Shown: piece after piece, positions 37,937 to 47,222 of the stretch | Layout: every line of letters starts with the position of its first letter | Numbering within the stretch: the first letter of the stretch is position 1 | Assembly: GCF_002949795.1 (NCBI RefSeq) | Contig: NZ_CP026692.1 | Location: forward strand, 1,237,501 to 1,301,500 | Source: Nostoc sp. 'Lobaria pulmonaria (5183) cyanobiont' | GTDB lineage: Bacteria > Cyanobacteriota > Cyanobacteriia > Cyanobacteriales > Nostocaceae | DNA length: 64,000 nt | Direction of reading: 5' to 3' | Translations under genes and position numbers: made by a program | Notes under the pieces: generated by a model | Database searches by the model: none | What the model saw: the letters and a program-made list of their open reading frames with translations, nothing else | What the model was told of the DNA's origin: nothing

Positions 37937-40746
37937 GGATGTAACTCCGTTGTGACAAATGATTTGAGTAACTTACGGATTTTTCCAGTTTGGAAATTGG
38001 CAGTGAGTTTGCTTAACTCTGTTGCAAAAGGAGCTAGTTGACTGTTTTGCTCAATTAGTTCTTTTAACATTCCCTCAATCGCCGAGATATCTCCCATCAT
38101 TGCCAAATGATAGAGTTGTTGCAAAACATCTTGGGATGGTAGTACCCATTCACTAGCACCGATCTGCTCACCTTTGGGAGGCGAAGATTCGGCATATATC
38201 CATTCCACTCCCAACAGCGATCGCAGTCTATTGAGTAGTTCCTCAATCTGGAGAGGTTTGGGTAGGAATGCTGTTGCCCCTGCCTCTAAACTCCGCTGAC
38301 GATTTGACTCAAAGACGCTGGCACTAGAGACGATAATCGGAATAGAACAGGTTTGTGGATTCGCTTGCAGGTGAACCATTAACTCAAAACCATCCATATT
38401 GGGCATGGCTAAATCGAGCAGAATCACATCTGGATTGTGTTCAATTGCCACCTGTAGCCCATGTTTGCCATCGGTTGCTTCTAAGGTTCGACAGCCAATT
38501 TCTTGCAGTAGATTGGTCAACATAGAACAGTGGTTGCGATCGTCATCGACGATTAGAATTTGAGGCGCACTACCCTGAATCCCGGTAATTTTCTGGGGAG
38601 TTGGAGTGTAAGGAGTCGTAGACATCGCTTCTTTACGCCAGTCATGAGCGAGTGGTACTGATACTGTCAAATCCAGCCAAAACAGACTTCCTTCGCCCAG
38701 GTGACTCTGCACCTGAATTTGGCTCCCCATCAATGCTGCAATTCTTTGGCTAATTGCCAATCCCAAGCCAGTACCTTCAGATCGTTGCCCTGCTTCACCC
38801 ACTTGCTCAAACGGCAAAAAGATTTTCTCAAGTTGCTCTGGTAACATCCCAATACCCGTATCTTCAATCTGAAAACGAATATTTTGATGTGTCATTTGTC
38901 CATTGTCATGAGTCATTTGTTTAGACTCTTGACCAATGACTAATGACAAATGACTAATGACTTCCACTTTGAACGTTACGCTACCGCTATTTGTAAATTT
39001 GATCGCGTTGCCCAGTAAGTTAATTAACACTTGCCGCAGCCGTTTTTCATCGACTTGAATGGCAAGTGGTAGGCGATCGCTAATTAAGATATTAAATCCA
39101 ATCCCTTTCTGTTCAGCCCGGATACCACAAATCTCAGTTACACCATGTAAGAAACTGGGCAGATGGACGCTAGTGACAACCAAATCCAATTTCCTCGCTT
39201 CTATCTTCGAGAGATCGAGAATGTCATCGATCAGCATCAAAAGATGCGAACCGCATTGGTAGATAATGCTGACTCCTTCGAGGTTTTTAGCTGTGATGTT
39301 TGGCGATCCTTTTAGTAGCTGGGCAAAACCAAGGATGCCATTTAGAGGTGTGCGTAGTTCGTGGCTCATATTGGCGAGAAACTCACTCTTGGCCTGATTG
39401 GCAGCATCGGCAGCTTGTTTTGCCTCGACTAATTCATGAGTTCGTTCTTCGACTTTCGTCTCTAGGGTTTTGGAATAATCCAATAGTTGACTGTTGGCAA
39501 TTTCTAGTTGGCGATTTGTTTCTTCTAACTTGCGCTGTTTATAGGCATTAGTTGTTGCAATCACACTACCGATAAACGCCGCTAAGGTGGGTGTTACCGG
39601 AATCAAAACACCATACAAAAACATCCCATAGCCACATAATATACAGGCTCCACTGATGGCTACAGTTGCCCAAAGAATTTTGCCGCCGGGAACCCGCAGC
39701 TTGCTACTAGTGGATAATAACCAACTACCTGTAGAACCAATGACAGACCACAAAATAATCCAGAGTGATAAAGAAATGCCAGAAAACCCGTGCAGACTGG
39801 CTTTTCCTGTTTTTGCTCCTCGTACTAGTTGATGAGCAATATTCGCATGAACAACCACACCTGGAGTCGGTTTTTGAGCAGATATCCAAGAAGAGAAGGG
39901 TGTGCTGAAGAAATCATTGGTACTGGAGGCAATTGACCCAATAAATACCATGCGATCGCGCATCAAATCTGCTGGAATTTTCCCTGCTAACACATCGCGC
40001 ATCGCAACTGTCCGAAATGCGGCATCTGTTCCATGCCAATTGAGCAGAATTTGATAACCTCCTAAATCGGCATCGGTGTAACCTGCTTCTTGATTTTGCA
40101 GTGGTAAGTAAATTTCCTTACCCAACTGAAACTTTTGCTGTTGAGGGTCAATGCTTTCTAAGCTAATTTTTTCAGCTTCGAGGTACTTTAGAGCTACAAG
40201 GGTTGCTAGTCCGGCTTTAATGGTATTTTTCTCTTTGGCATCTTCAGCTGTCAAGAGGGCGCGACGTACAAAGCGATCGCCATCTAACACTAAATCTGCT
40301 AATCCTACCCGATCCTGTTTTTTCAATTCCGGCGGGGGATTGACGCGTTCGCCAGTAATTTTCTCAACTCCGATCAAATTGGGAGTGTTGCGAAAAACTT
40401 GAACAAGTTGCTCGTGTCCGCTTCCTTCCGGTAAATCTCGATAGAGATCCAAGCCAATGGCTCTAGGCTGCTGCGCTCGGATTTTTTCTAGTAATCGTGC
40501 TAGCGCCCAGTCTGGAACTGGCCATTTACGTACCGATTGGATATCGCGCTCATCGATTGTAACAATCACAATCTCATCAGCGATCGCCACAGGCGATCGC
40601 TGACGAACCCATTCGTCGCGAATTTCCCATTCCGGTAAATTGAAAAGTCCCAACGATTGCCCAACCATAACCGTCAAGGCAACGCTAGGAGTAATAATCA
40701 AAACGCTGCGAGTGCGTTGGACAAAAGCCTGGAATTTGCGCCACAT
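37933..40746 (-). CDS. CHASE2-domain hybrid histidine kinase
   Basis: 937 residues. An N-terminal membrane anchor (18-35), an extracellular CHASE2 domain (about 40-320; [36 protein letters not shown]) and three further spans (about 325-405) come first. A coiled coil, HisKA with [19 protein letters not shown], the ATPase domain ([23 protein letters not shown]) and a receiver ([24 protein letters not shown]) follow, plus a short helical tail. Within the ATPase domain a heptamer-array insert (38888-38963) adds about 26 unusual residues. It is likely to sense an external cue. Confidence 0.93.
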   Translation of the reverse strand: MWRKFQAFVQRTRSVLIITPSVALTVMVGQSLGLFNLPEWEIRDEWVRQRSPVAIADEIVIVTIDERDIQSVRKWPVPDWALARLLEKIRAQQPRAIGLDLYRDLPEGSGHEQLVQVFRNTPNLIGVEKITGERVNPPPELKKQDRVGLADLVLDGDRFVRRALLTAEDAKEKNTIKAGLATLVALKYLEAEKISLESIDPQQQKFQLGKEIYLPLQNQEAGYTDADLGGYQILLNWHGTDAAFRTVAMRDVLAGKIPADLMRDRMVFIGSIASSTNDFFSTPFSSWISAQKPTPGVVVHANIAHQLVRGAKTGKASLHGFSGISLSLWIILWSVIGSTGSWLLSTSSKLRVPGGKILWATVAISGACILCGYGMFLYGVLIPVTPTLAAFIGSVIATTNAYKQRKLEETNRQLEIANSQLLDYSKTLETKVEERTHELVEAKQAADAANQAKSEFLANMSHELRTPLNGILGFAQLLKGSPNITAKNLEGVSIIYQCGSHLLMLIDDILDLSKIEARKLDLVVTSVHLPSFLHGVTEICGIRAEQKGIGFNILISDRLPLAIQVDEKRLRQVLINLLGNAIKFTNSGSVTFKVEVISHLSLVIGQESKQMTHDNGQMTHQNIRFQIEDTGIGMLPEQLEKIFLPFEQVGEAGQRSEGTGLGLAISQRIAALMGSQIQVQSHLGEGSLFWLDLTVSVPLAHDWRKEAMSTTPYTPTPQKITGIQGSAPQILIVDDDRNHCSMLTNLLQEIGCRTLEATDGKHGLQVAIEHNPDVILLDLAMPNMDGFELMVHLQANPQTCSIPIIVSSASVFESNRQRSLEAGATAFLPKPLQIEELLNRLRSLLGVEWIYAESSPPKGEQIGASEWVLPSQDVLQQLYHLAMMGDISAIEGMLKELIEQNSQLAPFATELSKLTANFQTGKIRKLLKSFVTTELHP
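38888..38963. repeat. Heptamer array inside the kinase ATPase domain
   Basis: Degenerate copies of TGTCATT, TGACTAA and TGACAAA units run through coding sequence, read as [20 protein letters not shown]. Flanking protein (VTFKVEV and [12 protein letters not shown]) would join normally without it. Confidence 0.8.
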
Positions 40747-40892
40747 ATTTGTACTATATAAATGGGGATTGGGGAACTCGGCGTCCCCTCTGAAAATAAG
40801 GGGTAATGGGGACTGGATAGAAGAAACAAGAGAGGGACAAAAAGAATAATTACTCTTAACCTAATGCCCAATGCCGAATTCCCAAACTGCAA

Positions 40893-41879
40893 TTAGTTAG
40901 TAGATGCTAATAAGTTCGCTGTTACAATCTCCTTCAAACTGACTGAGGATAGAAGTTCTTCCCATTGTTTGCGGAGAGTTGCATTGTTGGGTTGAGCGGT
41001 GTATACCGCTGCAAGTGTTGCCACACAGTCATACCAAACACCGTTTTTACCCAAAGCAGTAGCCCGCTTCAGAGCATCTTGCTCTTGGATTGCTGTTGCC
41101 AACTCAGCGCTGGGCTGAATACGCTGAACCCAACCATCGACGTAAGGCGTACTTGGACTGAGTTGCCCATCTACTTTGAGTGCTAAGAACCATTGATAAT
41201 TTTTACCAACAGCTAAAGCGGGTGCATTCGCTGGTAATTTGATCGCGATTACCCCAGTTCTCTCTGCAACTGAAATGTTCATCTGATATTGCATATTGCC
41301 AGCTTCATCTTTGAGGCTGAACACGGCTTCTTGAGCATTGGAAACTGGCAGATACACCAATATTGTGGGACGTTCAGACAGTGTTGTGCCATAGAAGTTT
41401 TGGGGCAAGAGGGCGATTAGCGCTGCTGGTTGTGTTGTACTTGTAGTTGCTGGATTCAAGTAGTAAGTACCAACGCGAGAAGCACCCGCACTTGCTTGTT
41501 GGGGAGCGCCTTTGCCGACAGCAGGTGTAAAGAGGTTGCCGCGAGAAGCTCCTCCAGTTGCCTGTCTGGGCGTACCTTTGCCGACAGCAGGTGTAAAGAG
41601 GTTGCCGCGAGAAGCTCCTCCAGTTGCCTGTCTGGGCGCACCTTTCCCGACAGCAGGGGTAAACATACTACCGCGAGAAGCTCCTCCAGTTGCCTGTCTG
41701 GGCGCACCTTTCCCGACAGTAGGTGTAAACATACTACCGCGAGAAGCTCCTCCAGTTGCTTGTCTGGGAGAGCCACTGTTGGCGGGTGGGGTAAATGTAA
41801 CAGCATGAGCACTTGTCCATGCACTGCTAGCGATCAGAGCGATGACGCTCAATGTACTAGCTAAATATCGACGTTTCAT
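40893..41879 (-). CDS. Exported DUF928 protein with 22-residue tandem repeats
   Basis: 328 residues from ATG 41879, preceded by AAGGA. A signal peptide (MKRRYLASTLSVIALIASSA, cut near AHA-V) is followed by five 22-residue repeats (residues 29-138) of type FTPAVGKGAPRQATGGASRG, then the DUF928 domain: LIALLPQNFYGTTLSERPTI, VFSLKDEAGN, YQWFLALKVDG and a C-terminal helical part. DUF928 proteins are cyanobacterial and of unknown function. It lies between the CHAT protease and the CHASE2 kinase on the same strand. Confidence 0.85.
   Translation of the reverse strand: MKRRYLASTLSVIALIASSAWTSAHAVTFTPPANSGSPRQATGGASRGSMFTPTVGKGAPRQATGGASRGSMFTPAVGKGAPRQATGGASRGNLFTPAVGKGTPRQATGGASRGNLFTPAVGKGAPQQASAGASRVGTYYLNPATTSTTQPAALIALLPQNFYGTTLSERPTILVYLPVSNAQEAVFSLKDEAGNMQYQMNISVAERTGVIAIKLPANAPALAVGKNYQWFLALKVDGQLSPSTPYVDGWVQRIQPSAELATAIQEQDALKRATALGKNGVWYDCVATLAAVYTAQPNNATLRKQWEELLSSVSLKEIVTANLLASTN
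41466..41795. repeat. 66-bp coding tandem repeat, five copies
   Basis: Five in-register copies encoding the 22-residue Gly/Ala/Arg-rich units of the DUF928 protein. The middle copies are nearly identical at DNA level (CGAGAAGCTCCTCCAGTTGC recurs), while the outer ones have drifted. Copy number is likely to vary. Confidence 0.88.
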
Positions 41880-42072
41880 GATGTTTTTCCTTATCTCATT
41901 GAAATGTGATACAAACAAAATACGTTTTTTTGACTGTGGTCAGAAGCTCAGAGAATAAGTCTAAGTAATAGTAAAGTCAGAGAACTTCTACTAGCAGTAT
42001 AGGCGAGCCTGAGCTAAAACACTGTAAAAAATAGCCTAAATTATTTGTAATAAACTCCGTTGTATTACTTAG

Positions 42073-44634
42073 CTAAATCCAGTTGCCGATCAAAACAAAG
42101 CCAGACCAAAAGAACGGATCGTGGAAATCAGTTTGGCGAATTAGGCTAATTTGTGCTTGTCTTAGTGCTTCGGCTTTAGTGATTTTGGGTTGTCGCAGTT
42201 GGTCATAGAAGCGAGTCATGAGCATCGCAGCTGCCCGATCTTTGACGGGCCATAGGGTGGCGATAGTTGAGCGAGCGCCGGATTTGACAGCCAAGCCTGC
42301 TAGTCCCAGGACGGCGCGATCGTCTCCTGCTGCTGTATCACAGGCACTAAGTACCAGCAGTTCGATGGCTTTTGATGGATCGCTACCCCGATTTTTCAGG
42401 AGTTCAGATAACTCTTTAACATTGACTTCTCCATCCCAAGTGAGCAAGAAGGTATCTTCGAGGCGGGAACTAAACTGTCCGTGGGTTGCTAGGTGGACAA
42501 TACCTGCACTACTGGATTTCACCTGTTTAGCAAGGGCCTGACTGGTAAATTCCTGGTTCAGCAACACAGAGGACGACACCGCCTTGGAGATTTGTTTCAC
42601 TTCTGATTCCACGGCGGGTAAAGCACTAAAGCCAGCGCGAGATTGGCTAATGCCACCCACGATCGCACTGATGTGGTTTTGATGAAGCGATCGCGTCGCC
42701 ATCAGTTGCAATCCTGGTGAGAGCGCCACAGCATATTTCTCAATCAGATATTGCTTCCCGTCAAAAAGAGCTGCTATGGGAATGTTCCGCAATCGACCAT
42801 CCAAAACAAACACCAATGTCTTGGTATCAATGAATGCTTGCTCTGCTTCCTCTGGGCGAATTAACCAATCATAAATCTGTTGGGACAATCGATCCCGGTC
42901 TTGGGAATCTGAGACAGGGTTAAGAGCAACCAAAAAATTGTCTAGAGTCTGCTCAATTTCAGCTTGAGATTTGTGAGTAACATAGGAACGGAGTGGTTGC
43001 CCTGCTTTGGAGATAATTACTGTTAAACGATCGCTCAGGATAATCGGATAAATGACGGTTGCAGTGGGATCAACCCGATCGATCTGTTGAGTTCTATCTA
43101 AACAGGCTTCCCGAAAAAAGTTATCGAGTTCCGCAATTTGCAGTGCCTCAATCAATTCACGAGCTTCTATTAGTTCTGCTTGACTCGGTTGATCCTCTAG
43201 AAGTAAATCAACCAGTTCCCGGTAGACCGGCTCCACACTGCTGCGAAAAGAGAACTGGACATCAGGGTTAATAGCCACCAAATCTCCCCGCAGTGCCTTT
43301 AAGGCATTGACTGCTTCTGTATAGGCGGTAATTGCTTTTGAGCGATCGCCTTGTTGTTTATACAACTGTCCCACCTGCCGAGCAGATTGAGCAATGATAT
43401 CGTTAGCTTGGAGTTGGCGGGCAATGTTGAGGGATTTCTGAGTTAACTCCTGTGCTTGTGATAACTGCTGTGTACGATGATAGAGTTTTCCCCACTGATG
43501 TAGTGCATAAGCTTCGGCTTGAGTATCCTGGATTTGCTGTGCAGATTTGACTGTGATTGCCATCAGTTGCGCCAAATCTTTTAGCGGTAGGATTGGGTCA
43601 GAATTTGACTGGCGGTTGAGGGTGGCAACAAAATTGATCGCCGCGTAGAGTGAGGTGTGACTGGGGGGCAGTTCTCGGAGTTCTTGGAGTAGTTGAGGTG
43701 CGAGTGGGTTAACAAACTCTAGTTTGTCGTAATTGAGGAAAAGTTTGAACTGAGCTAAACGCGCTTGTAACCGATCGCTTGGGTTAGTTGTTAAAAGTTG
43801 AGCCTGTTCAAAGTAATCTAATGCGGCTTCCGGATCTTGCAAGTCAACGGCAGTTTGGCCTAGGTTGAGAAGAATAGAACTTAATTGGGGTTGGGCTGAA
43901 ATTTTACGAGCGATCGCTAAACTTTGCTCTAAAATCTGTTGACTTTTACTAGAGTCACCAGTTATTTGCACAGCTAAACCAAGCGATCGCAGTCCACTAA
44001 CTTTGATTTCATTATCCGGCATCCCTTGGAGTTTTTCAGTCAGTACCTCTAACTGTTGTTTAGAACGGCGGTAAAATCCCAAAGTTTGTAAAGCTTGTGC
44101 CTGATTGATTTGACTACCCAGGCTTCCCATTTTGTCGCCTGCTTGCTCATAAAATTTTTGAGCTTGTTGCCAACTTGCAAGTGCGGTTTCGGCTTTGCCA
44201 GTGTGCAATTGCAAATTTGCTTGGGTATTAAGTGCTTGTGCCCAAAGAATTGGATCGGCAGAGGGAATAGAGGTTTGCAATAGTTTCAGACTTTGCTCAA
44301 TAGACTGTTGGGCTGCTTGCCATTGATTAAGTTCCTGTTGTGTCAGTGACAGATAACTTAAACTTAGAGCTTCGTTCAGGCGATCGCCTTGGGTGTGGTA
44401 CTGTTGTGCTGCCGTTTGCCAAATCGTCACTGCTTCTGTAAAGTTTCCTGAACGGTAGAGGTTCCGTCCCTGTTCCAGCCAATTGTTAGGTTGAGTAGAT
44501 GTTGACACATTCAGGATAGAAGTTGTCGGTACTTGCACAGATGCTTTTGCAGGTGTTATTGTCACTGCCAAACACAAGCTCAAAATACTCAAACTAATAT
44601 ATAGCCAACGACATTTTTTAATTTGGAAAGTCAC
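42073..44634 (-). CDS. Exported TPR-CHAT domain protease-like protein
   Basis: 853 residues. A signal peptide or anchor (about 8-30; ISLSILSLCLAVTITPAKAS) precedes some ten TPR-like units (WLEQGRNLYRSGNFTEAVTI, ILLNLGQTAVDLQDPEAALDY and others). The C-terminal CHAT domain (about 600-853) carries the catalytic His in GIVHLATHGQF and Cys in LLVLSACDTAAGD, with GARSTIATLWPV and the closing DPFFWSGFVLIG. CHAT proteins are caspase/separase-like peptidases. Being exported, it would act outside the cytoplasm, perhaps on the haemagglutinin proteins encoded just upstream. Confidence 0.92.
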   Translation of the reverse strand: MTFQIKKCRWLYISLSILSLCLAVTITPAKASVQVPTTSILNVSTSTQPNNWLEQGRNLYRSGNFTEAVTIWQTAAQQYHTQGDRLNEALSLSYLSLTQQELNQWQAAQQSIEQSLKLLQTSIPSADPILWAQALNTQANLQLHTGKAETALASWQQAQKFYEQAGDKMGSLGSQINQAQALQTLGFYRRSKQQLEVLTEKLQGMPDNEIKVSGLRSLGLAVQITGDSSKSQQILEQSLAIARKISAQPQLSSILLNLGQTAVDLQDPEAALDYFEQAQLLTTNPSDRLQARLAQFKLFLNYDKLEFVNPLAPQLLQELRELPPSHTSLYAAINFVATLNRQSNSDPILPLKDLAQLMAITVKSAQQIQDTQAEAYALHQWGKLYHRTQQLSQAQELTQKSLNIARQLQANDIIAQSARQVGQLYKQQGDRSKAITAYTEAVNALKALRGDLVAINPDVQFSFRSSVEPVYRELVDLLLEDQPSQAELIEARELIEALQIAELDNFFREACLDRTQQIDRVDPTATVIYPIILSDRLTVIISKAGQPLRSYVTHKSQAEIEQTLDNFLVALNPVSDSQDRDRLSQQIYDWLIRPEEAEQAFIDTKTLVFVLDGRLRNIPIAALFDGKQYLIEKYAVALSPGLQLMATRSLHQNHISAIVGGISQSRAGFSALPAVESEVKQISKAVSSSVLLNQEFTSQALAKQVKSSSAGIVHLATHGQFSSRLEDTFLLTWDGEVNVKELSELLKNRGSDPSKAIELLVLSACDTAAGDDRAVLGLAGLAVKSGARSTIATLWPVKDRAAAMLMTRFYDQLRQPKITKAEALRQAQISLIRQTDFHDPFFWSGFVLIGNWI

Positions 44635-44708
44635 AGGTTACTGATGGTTTAAGAGTTTGTTTAGTAAAGTAATTGCAATGCCTACTATGTTTAAATTCCT
44701 GGAGCAAA

Positions 44709-47153
44709 TTAATTTCTAGGAACCACAGCACAAGTTAATTGAGGCTGTATATTTGCGGGAGATGGCGCTGCAACTAACTCAACTTGGCCATTAGCGTTCC
44801 GATGCCAGGAAGTGGCTTCGACGATAACCTCTGGGGATGTAGGCGTTTGGGCAGTGACATTACCAGTTTTGCGGTATGCTCTGAGGTCACGGATATCAGA
44901 CCAAGTGCGGTCGCTCGTTACTTGCTGATTGGGATTTTGCGGCACACCACCCCGTCCCGTTGCCACAAAGCGACTGCCTTGAGTACCCGAACAACCTGTG
45001 GCAATTTGCTGAGATGGATCGGTAACACTTGCTGGCAGTTCTACTAAACCGGAATTTGGATCGACGCCGATGGTATTGACTTGAACCGTGCCGCTAACCC
45101 CAAATTGGGAACTAGCAGTGATGTCATTCTCTGGTGTCAGTTGGGGACGAAACTTCAGTCCGAAAAGCCCTTGTGTGCTGATTTGAATATTACCCCCCCT
45201 ACCTTTCACCGCATTAGCAATAATGTCGCTGTTTTCTAATCCGGCGATGATCGGTGCATTGATATTGATATTACCTCCATTACCGTTACCGCCTGCTGTA
45301 GCACTAATATTGCTGCGATCGCGTATTAGCAACAAATTTCCCACTTGTAAGTCGATGTTGCCACCATTACCAGATTCTGTCTGTGCTTGGATTGAGCCTT
45401 GATTTTTTAATTGGATGCGATCTGCGGTGATGTTGAGATTGCCAGCATTTCCACTACCTTGGCTGGTAACGCTTACAATACCGCCATCATTGAGTGTCAA
45501 ATTTGGTGTGGTAATACTAACACTACCTGCATTTCCCGTCAGTACATCCTGTAAGCCAAATAACTTAAGTAGTTGTGGACTTGAACGGATGACAGATGAA
45601 CCGAGGCTACTGTAAGTGTTAGGACTGACACCACTAATTGCGATCGCCTCTCTAGCATTAATACTGACATTTCCTCCATTCCCAGCATAAAATACTAATG
45701 AACCAAGTGCTCCTCCATCTAAGATTTGTAACTTACCAGTATCTAGTATCAAATCTTTTGTATTTCCGGTTGCAAAGCTACTGATACTAATGCTACTAGA
45801 AATTTCAAAAGGGGTTTTCCCCATAACTGTGGTATTTTGATTGCGAATTGTCACTTTACCACTAGAGCCACTGCCATATGTATATGAAGTCAATAAAGCT
45901 CCACCAGATATTACCAATCTATCCCCATTAATAGAGATATCACCTGCTGACCCAGTACCGTATGTGCCAGTGAGAATGTTTGTTGCAATGGGCGTCAGGG
46001 GTGAGAAGCCGGACATCTCTATTGCTGCCGCTTCAATCTGAATGTTGCCACTGTCAGCTACTCCGTGTGTTGAGTTCTCTATCCCTGAACCCTGTTGGAG
46101 TGTTAACCGGGGAGTAATGATACTTATATTCCCACCAGTTCCGGTGCTTAAGGTGTTAGTGCGAATCCCACCTCGAATTGTGGTTGCGGATGTTCCGCCA
46201 ATCATATCGATGGCTTCTGATGCTTGAAAACGAATGTCTCCACCAGCAAGATTTCCATAATTCTGCGCTAAAACTAACGAACCATCGCTCAAGCGAATAT
46301 TTCGTCCCTGAAGCTGAACTGAACCCGCATTTACCCCACTGACATCTAATAGTGATTTTTGTGCTAGTTGAATGTCACTAAAGTTTTGCTCGTTGCCATA
46401 CTCCAATTTATATCCCTGAGTGGTTGGCACTAAACTAACTAATCCTGCACCTCCCAGGCTACCTAATTCTATATGCCCTGTTTCGGCAGTCAATGTAGCG
46501 CCATTCAGATTCAGATTACCACCCACCAACGCCAAAGTTTTTCCCGCCTGTACTTGCAATCTTGTTGGGCTAGGATTGCGAATCGTAGGAATAATATCGC
46601 TCTCGATATCTAAATGCCCTGTACCTTGGACTTGTATCGCTGAAGGATTATGACCTAGTTGCAGTCCAATGGGAACATTGATACTTAATAATGCGTTAGC
46701 TTGGGGATTAATGGCGCTAAATTCAGTCCCATCAGCAAATTTGATGCTATTGGCTGTCGTGCTAATAAACGAACCACCGATATTTAATTTGGCATTGCCT
46801 CCAAAAATAATCCCATTGGGATTAAGCAAAAATAGATTGGCGCTACCGTTGGCTGTAATTAAACCATCAATATTAGAAACATTGCCCCCAGTCACACGAC
46901 TAAAAATATTTTGCACATCTGCGGCATTGTTGAAAGATGCAGAACCATTGCTAGGAATAGAGAATTGACTGAAGCTGTGAAACAGGTTGTTGCCGACACG
47001 ATTGCCGTTGGTAATCGTGAAGTTATTGCCGCTCTGGGAAACTGTGGTGTTGAGAGTGCCATCGGAAATTACTTGAGCATTTGCACAACTACTCCAAATC
47101 CCACATATCAACATTCCACCAATCAAACCAAACCTAGCAGAAATTACTTTCAC
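44709..47153 (-). CDS. Two-partner-secretion exoprotein (filamentous haemagglutinin type), copy 1
   Basis: 814 residues. A signal peptide ends SSCANAQ (about 27). The TPS/haemagglutination domain (28-170) has NPNGIIFGGNAKLNIGGSFI and the FHSFSQFSIP element. A beta-helix of repeats such as GNAGNLNITADRIQLKNQGS and GNGGNIDLQVG follows. The C-terminal 200 residues (GLFGLKFRPQLTPENDITAS, SFWHRN-like end) are nearly identical to copy 2. Such proteins are surface or secreted adhesins needing a TpsB (FhaC/ShlB) pore, absent from the window. Confidence 0.9.
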   Translation of the reverse strand: MKVISARFGLIGGMLICGIWSSCANAQVISDGTLNTTVSQSGNNFTITNGNRVGNNLFHSFSQFSIPSNGSASFNNAADVQNIFSRVTGGNVSNIDGLITANGSANLFLLNPNGIIFGGNAKLNIGGSFISTTANSIKFADGTEFSAINPQANALLSINVPIGLQLGHNPSAIQVQGTGHLDIESDIIPTIRNPSPTRLQVQAGKTLALVGGNLNLNGATLTAETGHIELGSLGGAGLVSLVPTTQGYKLEYGNEQNFSDIQLAQKSLLDVSGVNAGSVQLQGRNIRLSDGSLVLAQNYGNLAGGDIRFQASEAIDMIGGTSATTIRGGIRTNTLSTGTGGNISIITPRLTLQQGSGIENSTHGVADSGNIQIEAAAIEMSGFSPLTPIATNILTGTYGTGSAGDISINGDRLVISGGALLTSYTYGSGSSGKVTIRNQNTTVMGKTPFEISSSISISSFATGNTKDLILDTGKLQILDGGALGSLVFYAGNGGNVSINAREAIAISGVSPNTYSSLGSSVIRSSPQLLKLFGLQDVLTGNAGSVSITTPNLTLNDGGIVSVTSQGSGNAGNLNITADRIQLKNQGSIQAQTESGNGGNIDLQVGNLLLIRDRSNISATAGGNGNGGNININAPIIAGLENSDIIANAVKGRGGNIQISTQGLFGLKFRPQLTPENDITASSQFGVSGTVQVNTIGVDPNSGLVELPASVTDPSQQIATGCSGTQGSRFVATGRGGVPQNPNQQVTSDRTWSDIRDLRAYRKTGNVTAQTPTSPEVIVEATSWHRNANGQVELVAAPSPANIQPQLTCAVVPRN

Positions 47154-47222
47154 ACCTCGTCTCCATTTTGATCTGTCTACTTAGGTTTCCCAAAATGGAA
47201 TTGTTGCTAACTTTATTTGTAG

